Assembly (NCBI GenBank): GCA_002416125.1
Contig: DIBU01000012.1
Coordinates: forward strand, 1 to 19,191
Source of the DNA: Halieaceae bacterium UBA5044
GTDB taxonomy: Bacteria; Pseudomonadota; Gammaproteobacteria; Pseudomonadales; Halieaceae
DNA: 19,191 nucleotides
Direction: 5' to 3'
Shown: positions 1 to 8,378 of the stretch, one piece after another
Layout of the letters: every line of letters starts with the position of its first letter
Position numbering within the stretch: position 1 is the stretch's first letter
Position numbers and translations under genes: made by a program
The notes under the pieces: model-generated
Database searches by the model: none
What the model was told of the DNA's origin: nothing
The model's input: only the letters and a program-made list of their open reading frames with translations

Positions 1-1
1 A

Positions 2-22
2 GACTTATTCAGAGTATCCTTA
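2..22 (+). repeat. Putative IS terminal inverted repeat, left edge
   Basis: This stretch matches the reverse complement of 19171-19191 at 16 of 21 positions by hand alignment, with an uninterrupted core TTCAGAG. It lies immediately downstream of the truncated IS1182-type transposase, where the terminal repeat of such an element would be. It may be a true IS end, and the contig or window may stop here because the IS is repeated in the genome. Confidence 0.45.
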
Positions 23-308
23 GCCAAATTAATTCGATATTGCGCTGGGTTTCCCGTTCAAGGCGTCGACTCGACTGAATGCGATTTAAATACCCATAGA
101 TGTAGATTTTAAGGAGGATCGAAGGGTGATATGCCGGACGACCAGTAGGGGCAGGTTTAACTCGATCAAAACCCAGTGCGCCGAGGTTCAGAGAATCTAC
201 AAATGCATCCAGAAGCCCGGCCGGATTATCTTCAGAAATATAGTCGTCGAGACTTTCGGGAAATAAAGCCGACTGTTGTCGACTTTCACCGCGAATGAAT
301 CCACTCAT
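9..308 (-). pseudogene. IS1182-family transposase, N-terminal fragment
   Basis: The reading frame begins with ATG at 308 and gives 99 residues that look like the start of IS1182-type transposases: an MSGFIRGE-type N-terminus, the DDYISEDNP segment, and the GRPAYHP...LLKIYIYGYLNRIQSSRRLERE block. Full-length members are usually several hundred residues long with a DDE catalytic core. Here the similarity stops after IELIWL, three unrelated residues follow, and a TGA stop comes next, so the whole catalytic core is missing. The fragment runs directly into a sequence at 2-22 that resembles an IS terminus. That suggests an internal deletion joining the 5' part of the gene to the 3' end of the element, or a contig break inside the IS. 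It cannot be an active transposase. The family call rests on recognising the N-terminal block. Confidence 0.8.
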
Positions 309-613
309 CTAATCGCTCCCCCAATCCCTGAGCCGGACGACTAATCATAACATAGGACTTTTCACACAGCCTCGGTCGCGAGCTGCCGTTCGCGCTGCCG
401 TCATCGATGGACTATACCAGACACCAATCGATCCGCTAACACGGGATGTGATGTCAATCACACGCGTGGGAGCTAAGATCTCAGATTGCCACGGAAACTC
501 AACTATTTGCCCTTTATCTTGAGCGCCGTTCAAATCCCTTGCCGCACTGGAAAACACAAGACATCGGACCTACACTTATAAAATCGTATTTCACGAAGGT
601 CGGGGTGGACGCA
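309..613. other. About 300 bp without a convincing gene
   Basis: This region lies between the IS1182 remnant and a small plus-strand ORF. I see no protein I recognise in any frame. The one 70-codon minus-strand ORF (345-557) has no family resemblance and no good ribosome site. The notable feature is a perfect CRP-type palindrome at 447-462. An AT-rich patch near 576-582 could be a -10 element for the downstream small ORF, but no good -35 accompanies it. The stretch could be a scar left when the ICE region downstream of traG was lost. Confidence 0.5.
447..462. promoter_or_regulatory. Candidate CRP/Vfr-type binding site
   Basis: The sequence TGTGATGTCAATCACA fits the CRP half-site consensus TGTGA-N6-TCACA with no mismatch in either arm. 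It lies in non-coding DNA about 150 bp before the start of the small ORF at 614. Perfect arms in a gene-free region are more than I would expect by chance, but no clear promoter is placed correctly beside it, so function is uncertain. Confidence 0.4.
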
Positions 614-811
614 ATGAAAGAAGCGCCGTTCCAGGTGGTTTTCGCTGTTCTCAAAGCAGTGTGGCGATTTATCGGCTATTCGGCTGCATCGGCAGAGCTA
701 CCGGACGATGATCCGCGGCAGCATGACTCTGATTTCCATGGTATACTCAACTACCGCACTGGCCGCCTTGACGCGGGCACCGACCCCTTTGGCTGGTATG
801 AGCGTGATTAG
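614..811 (+). CDS. Small hypothetical protein convergent with traG
   Basis: This 65-codon ORF starts with ATG at 614, preceded by a G-rich GGGGTGG stretch that could serve as a ribosome site. The same frame stays open upstream to a TTG at 539, but that part looks unconvincing. The product has an N-terminal helix of mixed hydrophobic and basic character (residues about 3-20, containing VFAVLKAVWRF). A polar tail follows that is rich in Asp and ends in DPFGWYERD. The DDDPRQHDSDFHG and NYRTGRLD stretches look like a real, constrained protein. I do not recognise a family. It ends five bases before the stop of the traG-like gene on the opposite strand, so it is convergent with the transfer operon. 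It may be a small ICE accessory gene that commonly lies past traG, but that is inference. Confidence 0.5.
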   Translation: MKEAPFQVVFAVLKAVWRFIGYSAASAELPDDDPRQHDSDFHGILNYRTGRLDAGTDPFGWYERD

Positions 812-816
812 TGTAT

Positions 817-2382
817 CTACCGCCTGCCTGCACGGCTCACAGCTGATTTACCGATAGCCGCCCCCTGCTTCCCAGAATTCTCACCGGGAAGCGCCAGGAT
901 AGTGGAGGCAGCGCTTATTGCCCGCCCAACGTGAATTCCAACCCAAGCCATCATACCGCTCCAGAGGAGTGGTAATCCCAGATAGAGACTCGTGGTGATC
1001 ATGTTGAGCAGCATGCGCTTGGCATCGTGTTCGCCGGGATTGGCGAAGATGAGCAAAAACGTATTGGCGTCAGGGTACATGGCGCCAATCAGGTTCTGAT
1101 CCACCCACATCGCCAGATACCACAGTACGGTCCAGAACTTAACGGTGAAGATCGCCATGGCACCGGTGACCATCATGGCAATGGAGTAGCGCGATAGCAC
1201 GACGATCATGGGCAGCAGGGCATAGATGCTGAGCAGCAACAAAGCCTGCACCATGGGCAGGGCCTGCAGGACCGCGGTCATGGTGACGGCAAACAGGCCT
1301 GAGGCGGTGACCACCCCGCCTGCGGCAAGGCCGCCCTTCACCAGATTCTCCGCTGTGGCCAGCCAGCCTGTGTTGGCCGTATTGCCCGCCACCAGGTCGT
1401 TGCTGGACCAGATCGGGGGCGCGTTGGTGAGCACAGTACGGGCGACGGCATCCTGTTGCTGTTCACTCGCCAAACCTGGCGCAATGTTGACCACCAGCCC
1501 GGAAAGCCCGCCCGCCGTGGCGTCCGCCGCATTGATCAACTGCTGGCGTAAACCTTCGTTGCCCTCCTCCCACCATTGCTTACAGGTGGGCTTGCCCCAC
1601 TCCGGTGGATCGGCGGGATCATATTCCGTATCGCGCAGCGCACTGTACGACCAGCCCGGGATCTGCTTTGGGGGGCGCAGCTCGTCATAGTAGCCCGGGG
1701 TCTGCCGATAGACATGGGACCCCAACCAGTCCGGATCGTCATCGCCGTAGGTATCCAGCAGGGCCGTGATCCCCGGTGTTGCCGGTTGAGCTGACTGATA
1801 TCTTGAGCGTGCCGGGATATAGCAGTGACTGAAAAAATCGCTGACGGCCTGGCGCAACCGGGGGTCCGTGATGGTGGCCAGGCGTGCCTGCTGCTCGTAG
1901 GTACGCAGGTCGCTGGCGGCGGGGAGGCCTGCGATCACGGCATGATTCATGCCCGAGGACATGGAGAGCACGGCGTACCACCACACCGGCAGGTTGACCG
2001 TGGCCGGGGAGCCGGTAAAGCCGGTAATGCCGTAGGTGCTCTGGGACTCGGTTGTGGTCGCGGTGATTGGTGTGGGATCCGCCGCGGTCGGCTGGGGTAC
2101 ATAGCTGAGTGTGCTGGCATTGAGCGGTGTCAGGGCTGCGGGCTGGCCCGCCAGCACCACCACCAGCAGGGCGATGAACAGATCGATCTCCATACGGCGC
2201 AGGGAGAGTCCGGTCACCGAGCCGAATTCGCCACCCTGGGCGGGCTCGCGCCAGTTATCGATCAAGATCGCCAAAAACGGTAGGTAGACGATCCCTGTAC
2301 TGACCAGCACATCCCACAACACCCCATAGAACGCCCAGCCGAAGAGCGTGGTAAACAGTTCCAGATAGCTGTCGACACTCAC
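817..2382 (-). CDS. traG: TraG N-terminal-domain conjugal transfer protein
   Basis: This 521-residue polytopic inner-membrane protein corresponds to the TraG N-terminal-domain family of GI-type conjugation systems. That family acts in mating-pair stabilisation and pore assembly. Hydrophobic segments lie at about residues 8-42, 64-80, 360-395, 400-430 and 460-485. Between them is a large periplasmic loop (about 85-355) with several tryptophans and cysteines. The start chosen is the GTG at 2382, which overlaps the stop of the upstream gene (GTGA). The frame extends 25 codons further upstream, but only inside that gene. It is the last gene of the mating-pore operon here. In related ICEs, relaxase-side genes usually follow, but here the next DNA is the small convergent ORF and the IS remnant. 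The length is normal for the GI-type N-terminal-only TraG, shorter than F-plasmid TraG. Confidence 0.85.
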   Translation of the reverse strand: MSVDSYLELFTTLFGWAFYGVLWDVLVSTGIVYLPFLAILIDNWREPAQGGEFGSVTGLSLRRMEIDLFIALLVVVLAGQPAALTPLNASTLSYVPQPTAADPTPITATTTESQSTYGITGFTGSPATVNLPVWWYAVLSMSSGMNHAVIAGLPAASDLRTYEQQARLATITDPRLRQAVSDFFSHCYIPARSRYQSAQPATPGITALLDTYGDDDPDWLGSHVYRQTPGYYDELRPPKQIPGWSYSALRDTEYDPADPPEWGKPTCKQWWEEGNEGLRQQLINAADATAGGLSGLVVNIAPGLASEQQQDAVARTVLTNAPPIWSSNDLVAGNTANTGWLATAENLVKGGLAAGGVVTASGLFAVTMTAVLQALPMVQALLLLSIYALLPMIVVLSRYSIAMMVTGAMAIFTVKFWTVLWYLAMWVDQNLIGAMYPDANTFLLIFANPGEHDAKRMLLNMITTSLYLGLPLLWSGMMAWVGIHVGRAISAASTILALPGENSGKQGAAIGKSAVSRAGRR

Positions 2383-2756
2383 GGACTGGCACCAGCGAAT
2401 GCGGCAAGGTGATGTAGCAGGTTCTGGCCGATCAGCAGCTCGATGGCCAGCAGCCAACCGACGACCCGCCAGCGGAGGCGATTGGACTCGGCTTTGGATA
2501 ATGAGCTATGCCGCTTTTTGCATAGCCAATCGCTGAGACAGGGCCACAGGAGGGCCAGCAGTGCGATCAGGCCAAGGCGCACTGCCCCCAGCAGCGGTTT
2601 GGCTTCGCTGACACGCTGCGCAATGGTCGCCAGCGAACTCAGGGCCACGGCCTGCCAGAGCAGCAGGCCGATACCCAGGGCGGCGAGGAAGGTCACTAGA
2701 AGACTGCCCACCAGCCAGGCGCGGCGCCGGTGTTGCGGGTTACTGGACACGACCAT
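2379..2756 (-). CDS. Small ICE membrane protein of unknown function
   Basis: This 125-residue protein starts with ATG at 2756, overlapping the end of the TIGR03755 gene by 17 bases. Its stop overlaps the GTG start of the traG-like gene. Three hydrophobic helices are visible at about residues 14-38, 58-76 and 98-115, separated by basic loops (RRR near residue 11, KKR near 80). This predicts an inner-membrane protein. I do not recognise a catalytic motif. A small membrane ORF at this place, between the TIGR03755 and TraG genes, is common in GI-type T4SS operons. A role in assembling the mating apparatus is therefore likely by position only. Confidence 0.75.
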   Translation of the reverse strand: MVVSSNPQHRRRAWLVGSLLVTFLAALGIGLLLWQAVALSSLATIAQRVSEAKPLLGAVRLGLIALLALLWPCLSDWLCKKRHSSLSKAESNRLRWRVVGWLLAIELLIGQNLLHHLAAFAGASP

Positions 2757-4098
2757 GACTCAGCGGTCTTGTATCACGAGGAGCCACCTGCGGGATATCC
2801 AGGGCGGACTGACGACGGGCTGCGGCGCGCTGCAGGAGAACAGTGACGGTTTCAGAGACCACCTCGCGGCGCACACGGGTTTCAAACAGGAGGCTCTCGA
2901 TTTCCTTGTCGAGTTCGGCAATGGCGGTGTCCGCGTGCTGGCGCGCGACCTCGGTGGCATAGACCTCGGGGACCTGACGTCCGGAATGCAGCAGGCGACG
3001 GGCGTAGAGTGCCTTTTCCACGGTGCGGGCGGTGCTGATCTCGGCCACCAGCCGGCTGGTGATCAGGGCCTGTTCGGTGGCGGGCATCTCGCGGATGGCC
3101 TCGATGACCTGGCGGGTGACGGCGACCCCGGGGGCGGTGACGTCGTTGAGGTTGGTTCTTGTGGGGGGGATATCCCCCGCCACCAGCGCCTGCAGGTCGA
3201 CTGTCACTTCGGCCGATTCCCGGTACAGGGTGGGCAGAAGGCCGGTGCCGGGGATACTGTCTTTACGGCAGGTATCGCAGGTGGTCACGATGTTCTCCCC
3301 CACCACCGCGACCACCCAGTCACGGGCTTCTGTAGGCGAGCCCCAGATTTCCGACAGGCGGGTGGCGTCGCTGGCGGGCACCGGGGCGGTTTCGGTGATG
3401 GGCCGGTTCAGGTTGATGTTGTACCCGGCCTGGACCAGATCGCCGGTAAAGCGCAGGACCGGCTGGCCAGACCCACCGGCCTGGCCCCCAATCCAGGGCA
3501 CGCCGTTGTCCCCATTGGCGGATTCCACCGCCTCCTTGGCGCTGACCGCATCATTGGAGCCAATGCCCATCTGCACTTTCCAGTCGTTGCCTTTTGATAG
3601 GGTGATCAGGTCCGCGTAGGGATTTTTGCCCTTGGCAATCTCCGCCTCCATCTGCTCGCAGCTCTTAGTGGCAAGTTTCATGGTCTCTTCGGCTTTTAAC
3701 AGGGCATTCTGGAACAGGTCATAGAGCCCGGGGTTGGCGCGCTGCAGGATCAGGGCGGGCAGCGCGGCGATGGCCGAGGATGCCGCTGCGGTCATCGCAT
3801 TCATCATGTCATCCACGCCCGATTTGATATTGTTCAGGGTGTGGGTCACCGCCAGCAGGGGATCGAACTTGGCACAGCTATAGCCCAGACCCAGTTGGGC
3901 CGAACCACCCAGGGTGACCGAGCTGACCAGCGGGTTGGGCGGCGGTGACACGGGCTGGGCACCGCCAATCTCGTAGTACCAGAAGCTGTCTTCGGTGGGG
4001 CCTTCTGCGGCTTTTAAGGCGGGCGACGCCAGCAGCGGCAGCAGGAGCAGTCCGGCGATTGCGCCCTGTGTTGTCCTGGGAGGAAGCCGTCGCATCAT
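2740..4098 (-). CDS. TIGR03755 family integrating conjugative element protein (PFL_4711-like)
   Basis: This 452-residue exported protein belongs to the GI-type T4SS. The start is the first of two adjacent ATG codons at 4098, which overlaps the stop of the upstream TIGR03756 gene (ATGA). The frame stays open for 24 more codons, but those lie inside the neighbour. A signal peptide covers residues 1-31 (basic MMRR start, LLLLPLLASPALKA core). The mature part has a helical Ala-rich stretch (about 95-150), conserved-looking cysteines (C75, C147) and a CDTC pair at 274-277 that may form disulfides in the periplasm. The C-terminal third is charged and helical. It probably acts as a periplasmic assembly factor of the mating pore. 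Its precise role is unknown, and any equivalence to an F-plasmid Tra protein is uncertain. Confidence 0.85.
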   Translation of the reverse strand: MMRRLPPRTTQGAIAGLLLLPLLASPALKAAEGPTEDSFWYYEIGGAQPVSPPPNPLVSSVTLGGSAQLGLGYSCAKFDPLLAVTHTLNNIKSGVDDMMNAMTAAASSAIAALPALILQRANPGLYDLFQNALLKAEETMKLATKSCEQMEAEIAKGKNPYADLITLSKGNDWKVQMGIGSNDAVSAKEAVESANGDNGVPWIGGQAGGSGQPVLRFTGDLVQAGYNINLNRPITETAPVPASDATRLSEIWGSPTEARDWVVAVVGENIVTTCDTCRKDSIPGTGLLPTLYRESAEVTVDLQALVAGDIPPTRTNLNDVTAPGVAVTRQVIEAIREMPATEQALITSRLVAEISTARTVEKALYARRLLHSGRQVPEVYATEVARQHADTAIAELDKEIESLLFETRVRREVVSETVTVLLQRAAARRQSALDIPQVAPRDTRPLSHGRVQ

Positions 4099-5117
4099 GG
4101 GTACCCCGTCCAGTTGATATCGGTAATGAAGATCTGTCCCTCGCGCTGGCAGCACTGGTAGGGACGCCACAGGGTCCAGCCGTAATCTCCGCCGGGATCG
4201 ACACGACCACCGCCCCAGCCGACGGCACTGAAGAGATCATTGGTGCCGAACACCGCGCAGCTGGATTCGGCGCGGGGTGCCAGCATCTGCCAGGTGCCGG
4301 TGCGGGCATTGCCTTCCACCAGCGGGCCCGGCGGCCACACACGCATGTCAGGGGTAAAGGGTCCCTGCAGGGGCAGATAGACGTGAGGCTGGCCGGTGCG
4401 AGTGACAATATCCCCCGCGCGCTGGGCGTTGATCGCCGCGCCCTTGGGTTCTTCAGACTGGGTGGTCCAGCCGGTGCGCGGATAAAGGCCGCCCCAAGTC
4501 TGCAGCGGCCAGTGGCCCACCTCGCGCAGGCCCGGGATCAGGCTGGCGGGATAGAGCATTTCCGGGACCTCCAGCCGCCAGGCCAGGGCATTCACCCCCG
4601 ACTGAAAATATGGCACGAAGGGCGTGGCCTGGGAGGGGCAGACCAGTCCGCCCGCCCCGCCCACATCCGGCAGCAGGGTCAGGGGATGGCCGATGGCATC
4701 GGTCTCCCTGAATAACAGGTTGCGGTGATCCAGACGGTTGTGGGTGCCCTCCGTGCGGTTACCCGCGCTGTCCACGGGGACTGGTAGCAGGCGCCCCAGA
4801 AGCCCCTGGGCGGCGGCGCGCTGAGCGGCACCGAGGGTGGCGCGCATCTCGGACCAGGGATTACCCCCTAAAACATTGTAGGCGCTGACGACCAGGTCCG
4901 GGTTGTAGTGTCCCACCTTGAGTGAGGAGTTGACGGTGCAACTTAAAAGATCGCATTCCAGCCAGAAACACAGGCCCACCGGGCGCCACTGCATGCACGC
5001 GAATGCCGCATTGCTGGTCTGCGCCACGATCCCGGCGGTGGACAGGGACGCAGCCTGACTGCCCTGCGGCCAGTGCAGGGTCAGCAGGAGTGTGGCGAGC
5101 AGGATGGTAGCCCTCAC
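4095..5117 (-). CDS. TIGR03756 family integrating conjugative element protein, TraU-like
   Basis: This 340-residue protein has a clear signal peptide (residues 1-22, ending GSQA) and a run of cysteines just after it (C41, C50, C55, C60), with CC near the C-terminus (QCCQREG). The cysteine-rich pattern fits the TraU-related periplasmic proteins of F- and GI-type conjugation systems, which act in mating-pore assembly and DNA transfer rather than pilus growth. The start is GTG at 5117, which overlaps the TGA of the upstream TIGR03757 gene. The signal peptide begins right at this codon, which supports the choice. The gene is followed by the TIGR03755 gene with a 4-base overlap. Family assignment is confident; the TraU comparison is established for the family but not tested here. 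Confidence 0.85.
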   Translation of the reverse strand: MRATILLATLLLTLHWPQGSQAASLSTAGIVAQTSNAAFACMQWRPVGLCFWLECDLLSCTVNSSLKVGHYNPDLVVSAYNVLGGNPWSEMRATLGAAQRAAAQGLLGRLLPVPVDSAGNRTEGTHNRLDHRNLLFRETDAIGHPLTLLPDVGGAGGLVCPSQATPFVPYFQSGVNALAWRLEVPEMLYPASLIPGLREVGHWPLQTWGGLYPRTGWTTQSEEPKGAAINAQRAGDIVTRTGQPHVYLPLQGPFTPDMRVWPPGPLVEGNARTGTWQMLAPRAESSCAVFGTNDLFSAVGWGGGRVDPGGDYGWTLWRPYQCCQREGQIFITDINWTGYP

Positions 5118-5617
5118 AACTCGGCCTCCCCGCGCCAGCGTTGATACTGACGGACGGCCTCTGTGGGGTCGGTCAGTCCGTAAAAGACCGCCTCGCCATT
5201 GATCACCATCGCCGGGTAGCGGGTCAGTCCGTAGCGCTGGGCAGCCAACAACCCCGTGGCGGTCGAGCGTAGGTCCGCCTGCTGGCGTTCGGTCAGCGCA
5301 GCGAGCCGTGTTGCTGCCATCGCCTTCGCCGCCGACTGCTGGGGCGGCAGCTGGTGGGACAGGATGGCGTTCAGGCGTGCGAGACCGTCCAGGTCATAGA
5401 CGGTCAGCTGGATGTCCTCGCCCGTTGCGTTGTGATGCGCGGGAGGCGGATGCGCGGCGGTGGTAAACAGCTCCACCTGATAGCGCGGTTCCGCAACACT
5501 GAACGGAGACGTCAACAGGATTGTCAGCCATGCCAGCCATGCCACCAGCACGACGATGGGCCTGTGCCGGACGTGGCTGCCGGGTTGGGTGGGCGCAGTG
5601 TAATTCAGCCTAGCCAC
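5114..5617 (-). CDS. TIGR03757 family integrating conjugative element protein (thioredoxin-fold-like)
   Basis: This 167-residue protein has a hydrophobic segment at about 21-42 that serves as a signal or anchor. A compact domain follows that begins VELFTT (48-53) and ends YPAMVINGEAVFYGLTD (134-150). The pattern of a beta strand, a long helical middle and a cis-Pro-like YP before a strand resembles glutaredoxin/thioredoxin folds such as those of conjugation proteins TrbC and TraF. The protein contains no cysteine, so it cannot be a redox enzyme; a structural or chaperone role in the periplasm is more likely. The start is GTG at 5617, eight bases inside the end of the VirB4-like gene. It sits between the ATPase and TIGR03756, the usual order in GI-type T4SS operons. 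Confidence 0.8.
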   Translation of the reverse strand: MARLNYTAPTQPGSHVRHRPIVVLVAWLAWLTILLTSPFSVAEPRYQVELFTTAAHPPPAHHNATGEDIQLTVYDLDGLARLNAILSHQLPPQQSAAKAMAATRLAALTERQQADLRSTATGLLAAQRYGLTRYPAMVINGEAVFYGLTDPTEAVRQYQRWRGEAEL

Positions 5618-8378
5618 CAGGGCGGCCCTCCAACCGCTCAGCCACGATGTGGGCGGCCTCCAGTTCGGAACACCCCTGCTCGCGCATGATCTGGGCCCGT
5701 TCGGCTTTCTCGTGTTTTTCGGTCATGGCCAGGGCCAGGGACAGGGGTGGGGGGACGTTCCTGAACAGCCCCTCCAGCTGGTCCGACAGGACCACGCCTT
5801 CAACATACTTGCCCGGTTCCTTGCGGGCCGACAGCAACAGGCTGCGCTGTTCGGCGGTCAGATCCCGGAAGCGCGCGATCTGCTCCACCTCCTCCTTGGG
5901 CATGACCAGACACAGCCACCACTCCATCATGTTGAGCATGCGCCGGGAGGCGTCCGGGAAATCCTCCAGGTTCTGGGTGGCGATCCAGAACCAGGCCCCG
6001 AGCTTGCGCCACATCTTGGTGATTTTTACGACGTAACGGGCCAGCAGAGGATTGGTGGTGATGATGTGGCCCTCATCGGTCACCACCAGGGTCGGGCGAC
6101 CGTCGCTCTGGTGGCGCTCCACCAGCTGGTTGATGTGGCTCATCATCGCGGTGTAGGCCACCGTCAGCTGGTCCTCATAGCCTTCTCGTGCCAACACTCC
6201 CATCTCCACCAGCGTGACATCCACCTCGGGCCAGGGGGAGCCGGGGCGGTCGAAGAAGTCGCCCGCGAGCCCCGAGCAGAACAGCGCCATGCCATCGGCC
6301 ATTTCCGTGGCGCGGTGACGGCGGTGATCGGGCAGGGTGGGTTCCTGACCCTGGGCGTTCAGCGCTGCGACCACATCGCGGGTCAGCACCTGGTCCCCGC
6401 CGCGCCGGGAGACGGTTTTCGCGGCCAGCAGGATCGCGTTACGGATCAGCAGGCGATCGGCCCTGGTCATGCGGGCATCCTCGCGCTCATCACCGCCGGT
6501 GATCATGATGCGCGCGGCAATTTCCATTTCTCCCAACACATCGCGGCCGGGGCTCTCACCGCCCTCCTCGTCGTCCTCACTCTCAGGGATCGCCTCGGGG
6601 TCGGTGGCGAGCCGGATCCGGCGCTCCCGGTCCAGCAGGGTCAAGGCATCGGCAAAGGGCGGCAGGCTGACATCGGAGCCGGGGTTCAGGGTCACCTGAT
6701 TCACACTGATACCGTGGTGTTTAAAATGCTGCCCCAGCAGGGTGAAAGACCCACCCGCCTCGATGATGAAAATGCGGGGGCGGTGAATGGCCATCATCTG
6801 CTGCAGCAGGTAGACCAGCAGGGCCGACTTGCCCGCCCCGGTGGGCCCCAGTATGAGCATGTGGGCATTTTTCTTGCGATCGTCCGGGTGCAGGGGATCA
6901 AACACCAGCGGTTCCGCCCCGCGATTGAAGAACACGAGCCCGGGATGACCAGTGCCGCGGGAGCGTCCGTAAACCGGCAACAGGTTGGCGATGTGCCGGG
7001 AAAACACCAGCCGCGAGCGGCGGCTTTTACGATCGAAGGCAGGATCGTAGGCCATGGGCAGGTTGCGCAGGTAGCTGTCCAGCCCCAGCAGATCGCCCTC
7101 GCGGCCTATCGGTTGCAGGCCGTTGGCCAGCAGCAGGGCGTGCAGCTGGTTGACCCGCTCCCGCAGATTGTCCGGTGAATCACCGCGCACGTAGAAGGCC
7201 ATGCCCAGCGGATAGAGCTTGTTGCCTGCGGCCATCTCCCGCTCCACCCGAGTGGCATCCTCCCGGGTCAGTGCGGCCTCGGCGGAATCCCCCACGGCGG
7301 CGCGTTTGACCAGCGCCACATGATTGCGGGTGGCGTCCTGGGGTTTGGCGGTCAGGGTCAGCACCATCACCGTGTGTTCCGGCAGCCGGTCAAAGACGGA
7401 AAACAGATGATCCCCGGCAGCGCGCTCCGCCGTCATATGACCGATCTCCGGTGCCCGACGCAGGCCCTGGATGCTGATCACGGTATGGGGCAGGCCATCG
7501 AACCACCAGGTGGCGGACGTCGAGTCCGAGTACGGCAGGGACAAGGTCAGGGTTTCGGCAAAGTCATGGCCGTAGGGTAGTTCGGCGTCTTCAGATGCAT
7601 CGCCCAGGCTGCGTAATAACGCGCCGGTGGCATCGGTAGATCTCTCGCCGGGGTTGAACCAGGGGAGCAGCCAGCGATACAGGTCGATGCCGGAGGACCG
7701 CCGGGTACGGATACCCGCCGCCGCCAGTGCGGCGGTCAGCTGGGTGGCCACCTGGTTCAGTTCCGCCTCGGCCTCATAGGGGTTGGTTGGTCGGTGGCGC
7801 GCGGTCTGACGGCGGTACAGCACCGCCCGCACCCGCCGGATCTGGCCACGCCAGGGACTGCCGGTGAGTGCGGTGTCGACAAACAGCCCGCCCGGCGCAC
7901 AGAGGCGTGCGCAGTGGTTCTGCATCAGCGCCTGATAGAAACGTGAGTAGGCGTGCTCGCGGACGGACGGCGCCGGGTAGTGTTTCAGTGACTGAACCAG
8001 ACTGTCGAGGCTGGGCTCATCCTGCACGTAGAGCTGCAACACCCAGGGGCCATCGTCGCGTTCCGGCAAGGCCTCGCTGAGCGCGGTCTGGATGGCATCG
8101 CGTAGAGCCACCATGAACGGGCCGGTGCGTGCCTCCGTACCGACCGGGGTCAGGTCGAACAGGGCACCGACGCTGACCCCGTCCTCCAATAGAAAACACT
8201 GGCTGTCCGGCAGGTATTCCACCCAGGGCAAAAAGGGCGTGAAGGACGGGGGGCGCTGATAGAGCGCCTGCACGTCCCGGTGGGTCAGTGGCGCCGGTGC
8301 CCTCGGGCGCGATGGCTCTCCCGGGTTCGACCCTGCGTCCTGAGCGGGTATTCCCTGGCGGGCAGAGAAACCGCTCAT
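5610..8378 (-). CDS. TIGR03744 family VirB4/TraC-like conjugative transfer ATPase
   Basis: This 922-residue cytoplasmic ATPase powers assembly of the GI-type type IV secretion machine. The N-terminal half (about 1-480) is the TraC/VirB4-type region. The C-terminal half is a RecA-like motor with Walker A GPTGAGKS at 511-518 and Walker B LVVTDEGH at 764-771 (D768, E769). It also has the WIATQNLEDF segment at 798-807 seen in VirB4-type ATPases. An acidic Asp/Glu-rich insert lies at about 597-608. The length is normal for the family. The ATG at 8378 overlaps the stop of the upstream lipoprotein gene (ATGA), indicating translational coupling. All catalytic motifs look intact, so the transfer module may still be working. 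Confidence 0.95.
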   Translation of the reverse strand: MSGFSARQGIPAQDAGSNPGEPSRPRAPAPLTHRDVQALYQRPPSFTPFLPWVEYLPDSQCFLLEDGVSVGALFDLTPVGTEARTGPFMVALRDAIQTALSEALPERDDGPWVLQLYVQDEPSLDSLVQSLKHYPAPSVREHAYSRFYQALMQNHCARLCAPGGLFVDTALTGSPWRGQIRRVRAVLYRRQTARHRPTNPYEAEAELNQVATQLTAALAAAGIRTRRSSGIDLYRWLLPWFNPGERSTDATGALLRSLGDASEDAELPYGHDFAETLTLSLPYSDSTSATWWFDGLPHTVISIQGLRRAPEIGHMTAERAAGDHLFSVFDRLPEHTVMVLTLTAKPQDATRNHVALVKRAAVGDSAEAALTREDATRVEREMAAGNKLYPLGMAFYVRGDSPDNLRERVNQLHALLLANGLQPIGREGDLLGLDSYLRNLPMAYDPAFDRKSRRSRLVFSRHIANLLPVYGRSRGTGHPGLVFFNRGAEPLVFDPLHPDDRKKNAHMLILGPTGAGKSALLVYLLQQMMAIHRPRIFIIEAGGSFTLLGQHFKHHGISVNQVTLNPGSDVSLPPFADALTLLDRERRIRLATDPEAIPESEDDEEGGESPGRDVLGEMEIAARIMITGGDEREDARMTRADRLLIRNAILLAAKTVSRRGGDQVLTRDVVAALNAQGQEPTLPDHRRHRATEMADGMALFCSGLAGDFFDRPGSPWPEVDVTLVEMGVLAREGYEDQLTVAYTAMMSHINQLVERHQSDGRPTLVVTDEGHIITTNPLLARYVVKITKMWRKLGAWFWIATQNLEDFPDASRRMLNMMEWWLCLVMPKEEVEQIARFRDLTAEQRSLLLSARKEPGKYVEGVVLSDQLEGLFRNVPPPLSLALAMTEKHEKAERAQIMREQGCSELEAAHIVAERLEGRPGG

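Noticed and set aside
345..557. 70-codon minus-strand ORF between the IS remnant and the small ORF
   Set aside because: It has no recognisable domain and no convincing ribosome site, and it overlaps the CRP-type palindrome and a region that otherwise looks non-coding.
2443..3597. 384-codon plus-strand ORF over the TIGR03755 region
   Set aside because: It is antisense to confidently assigned transfer genes and low in family-like features; it is a shadow frame.
5649..7178. 509-codon plus-strand ORF opposite the VirB4-like ATPase gene
   Set aside because: It is antisense to an intact 922-residue ATPase with Walker motifs. Its His/Gln/Gly-rich composition is typical of shadow frames in GC-rich coding DNA, and no motif is seen.
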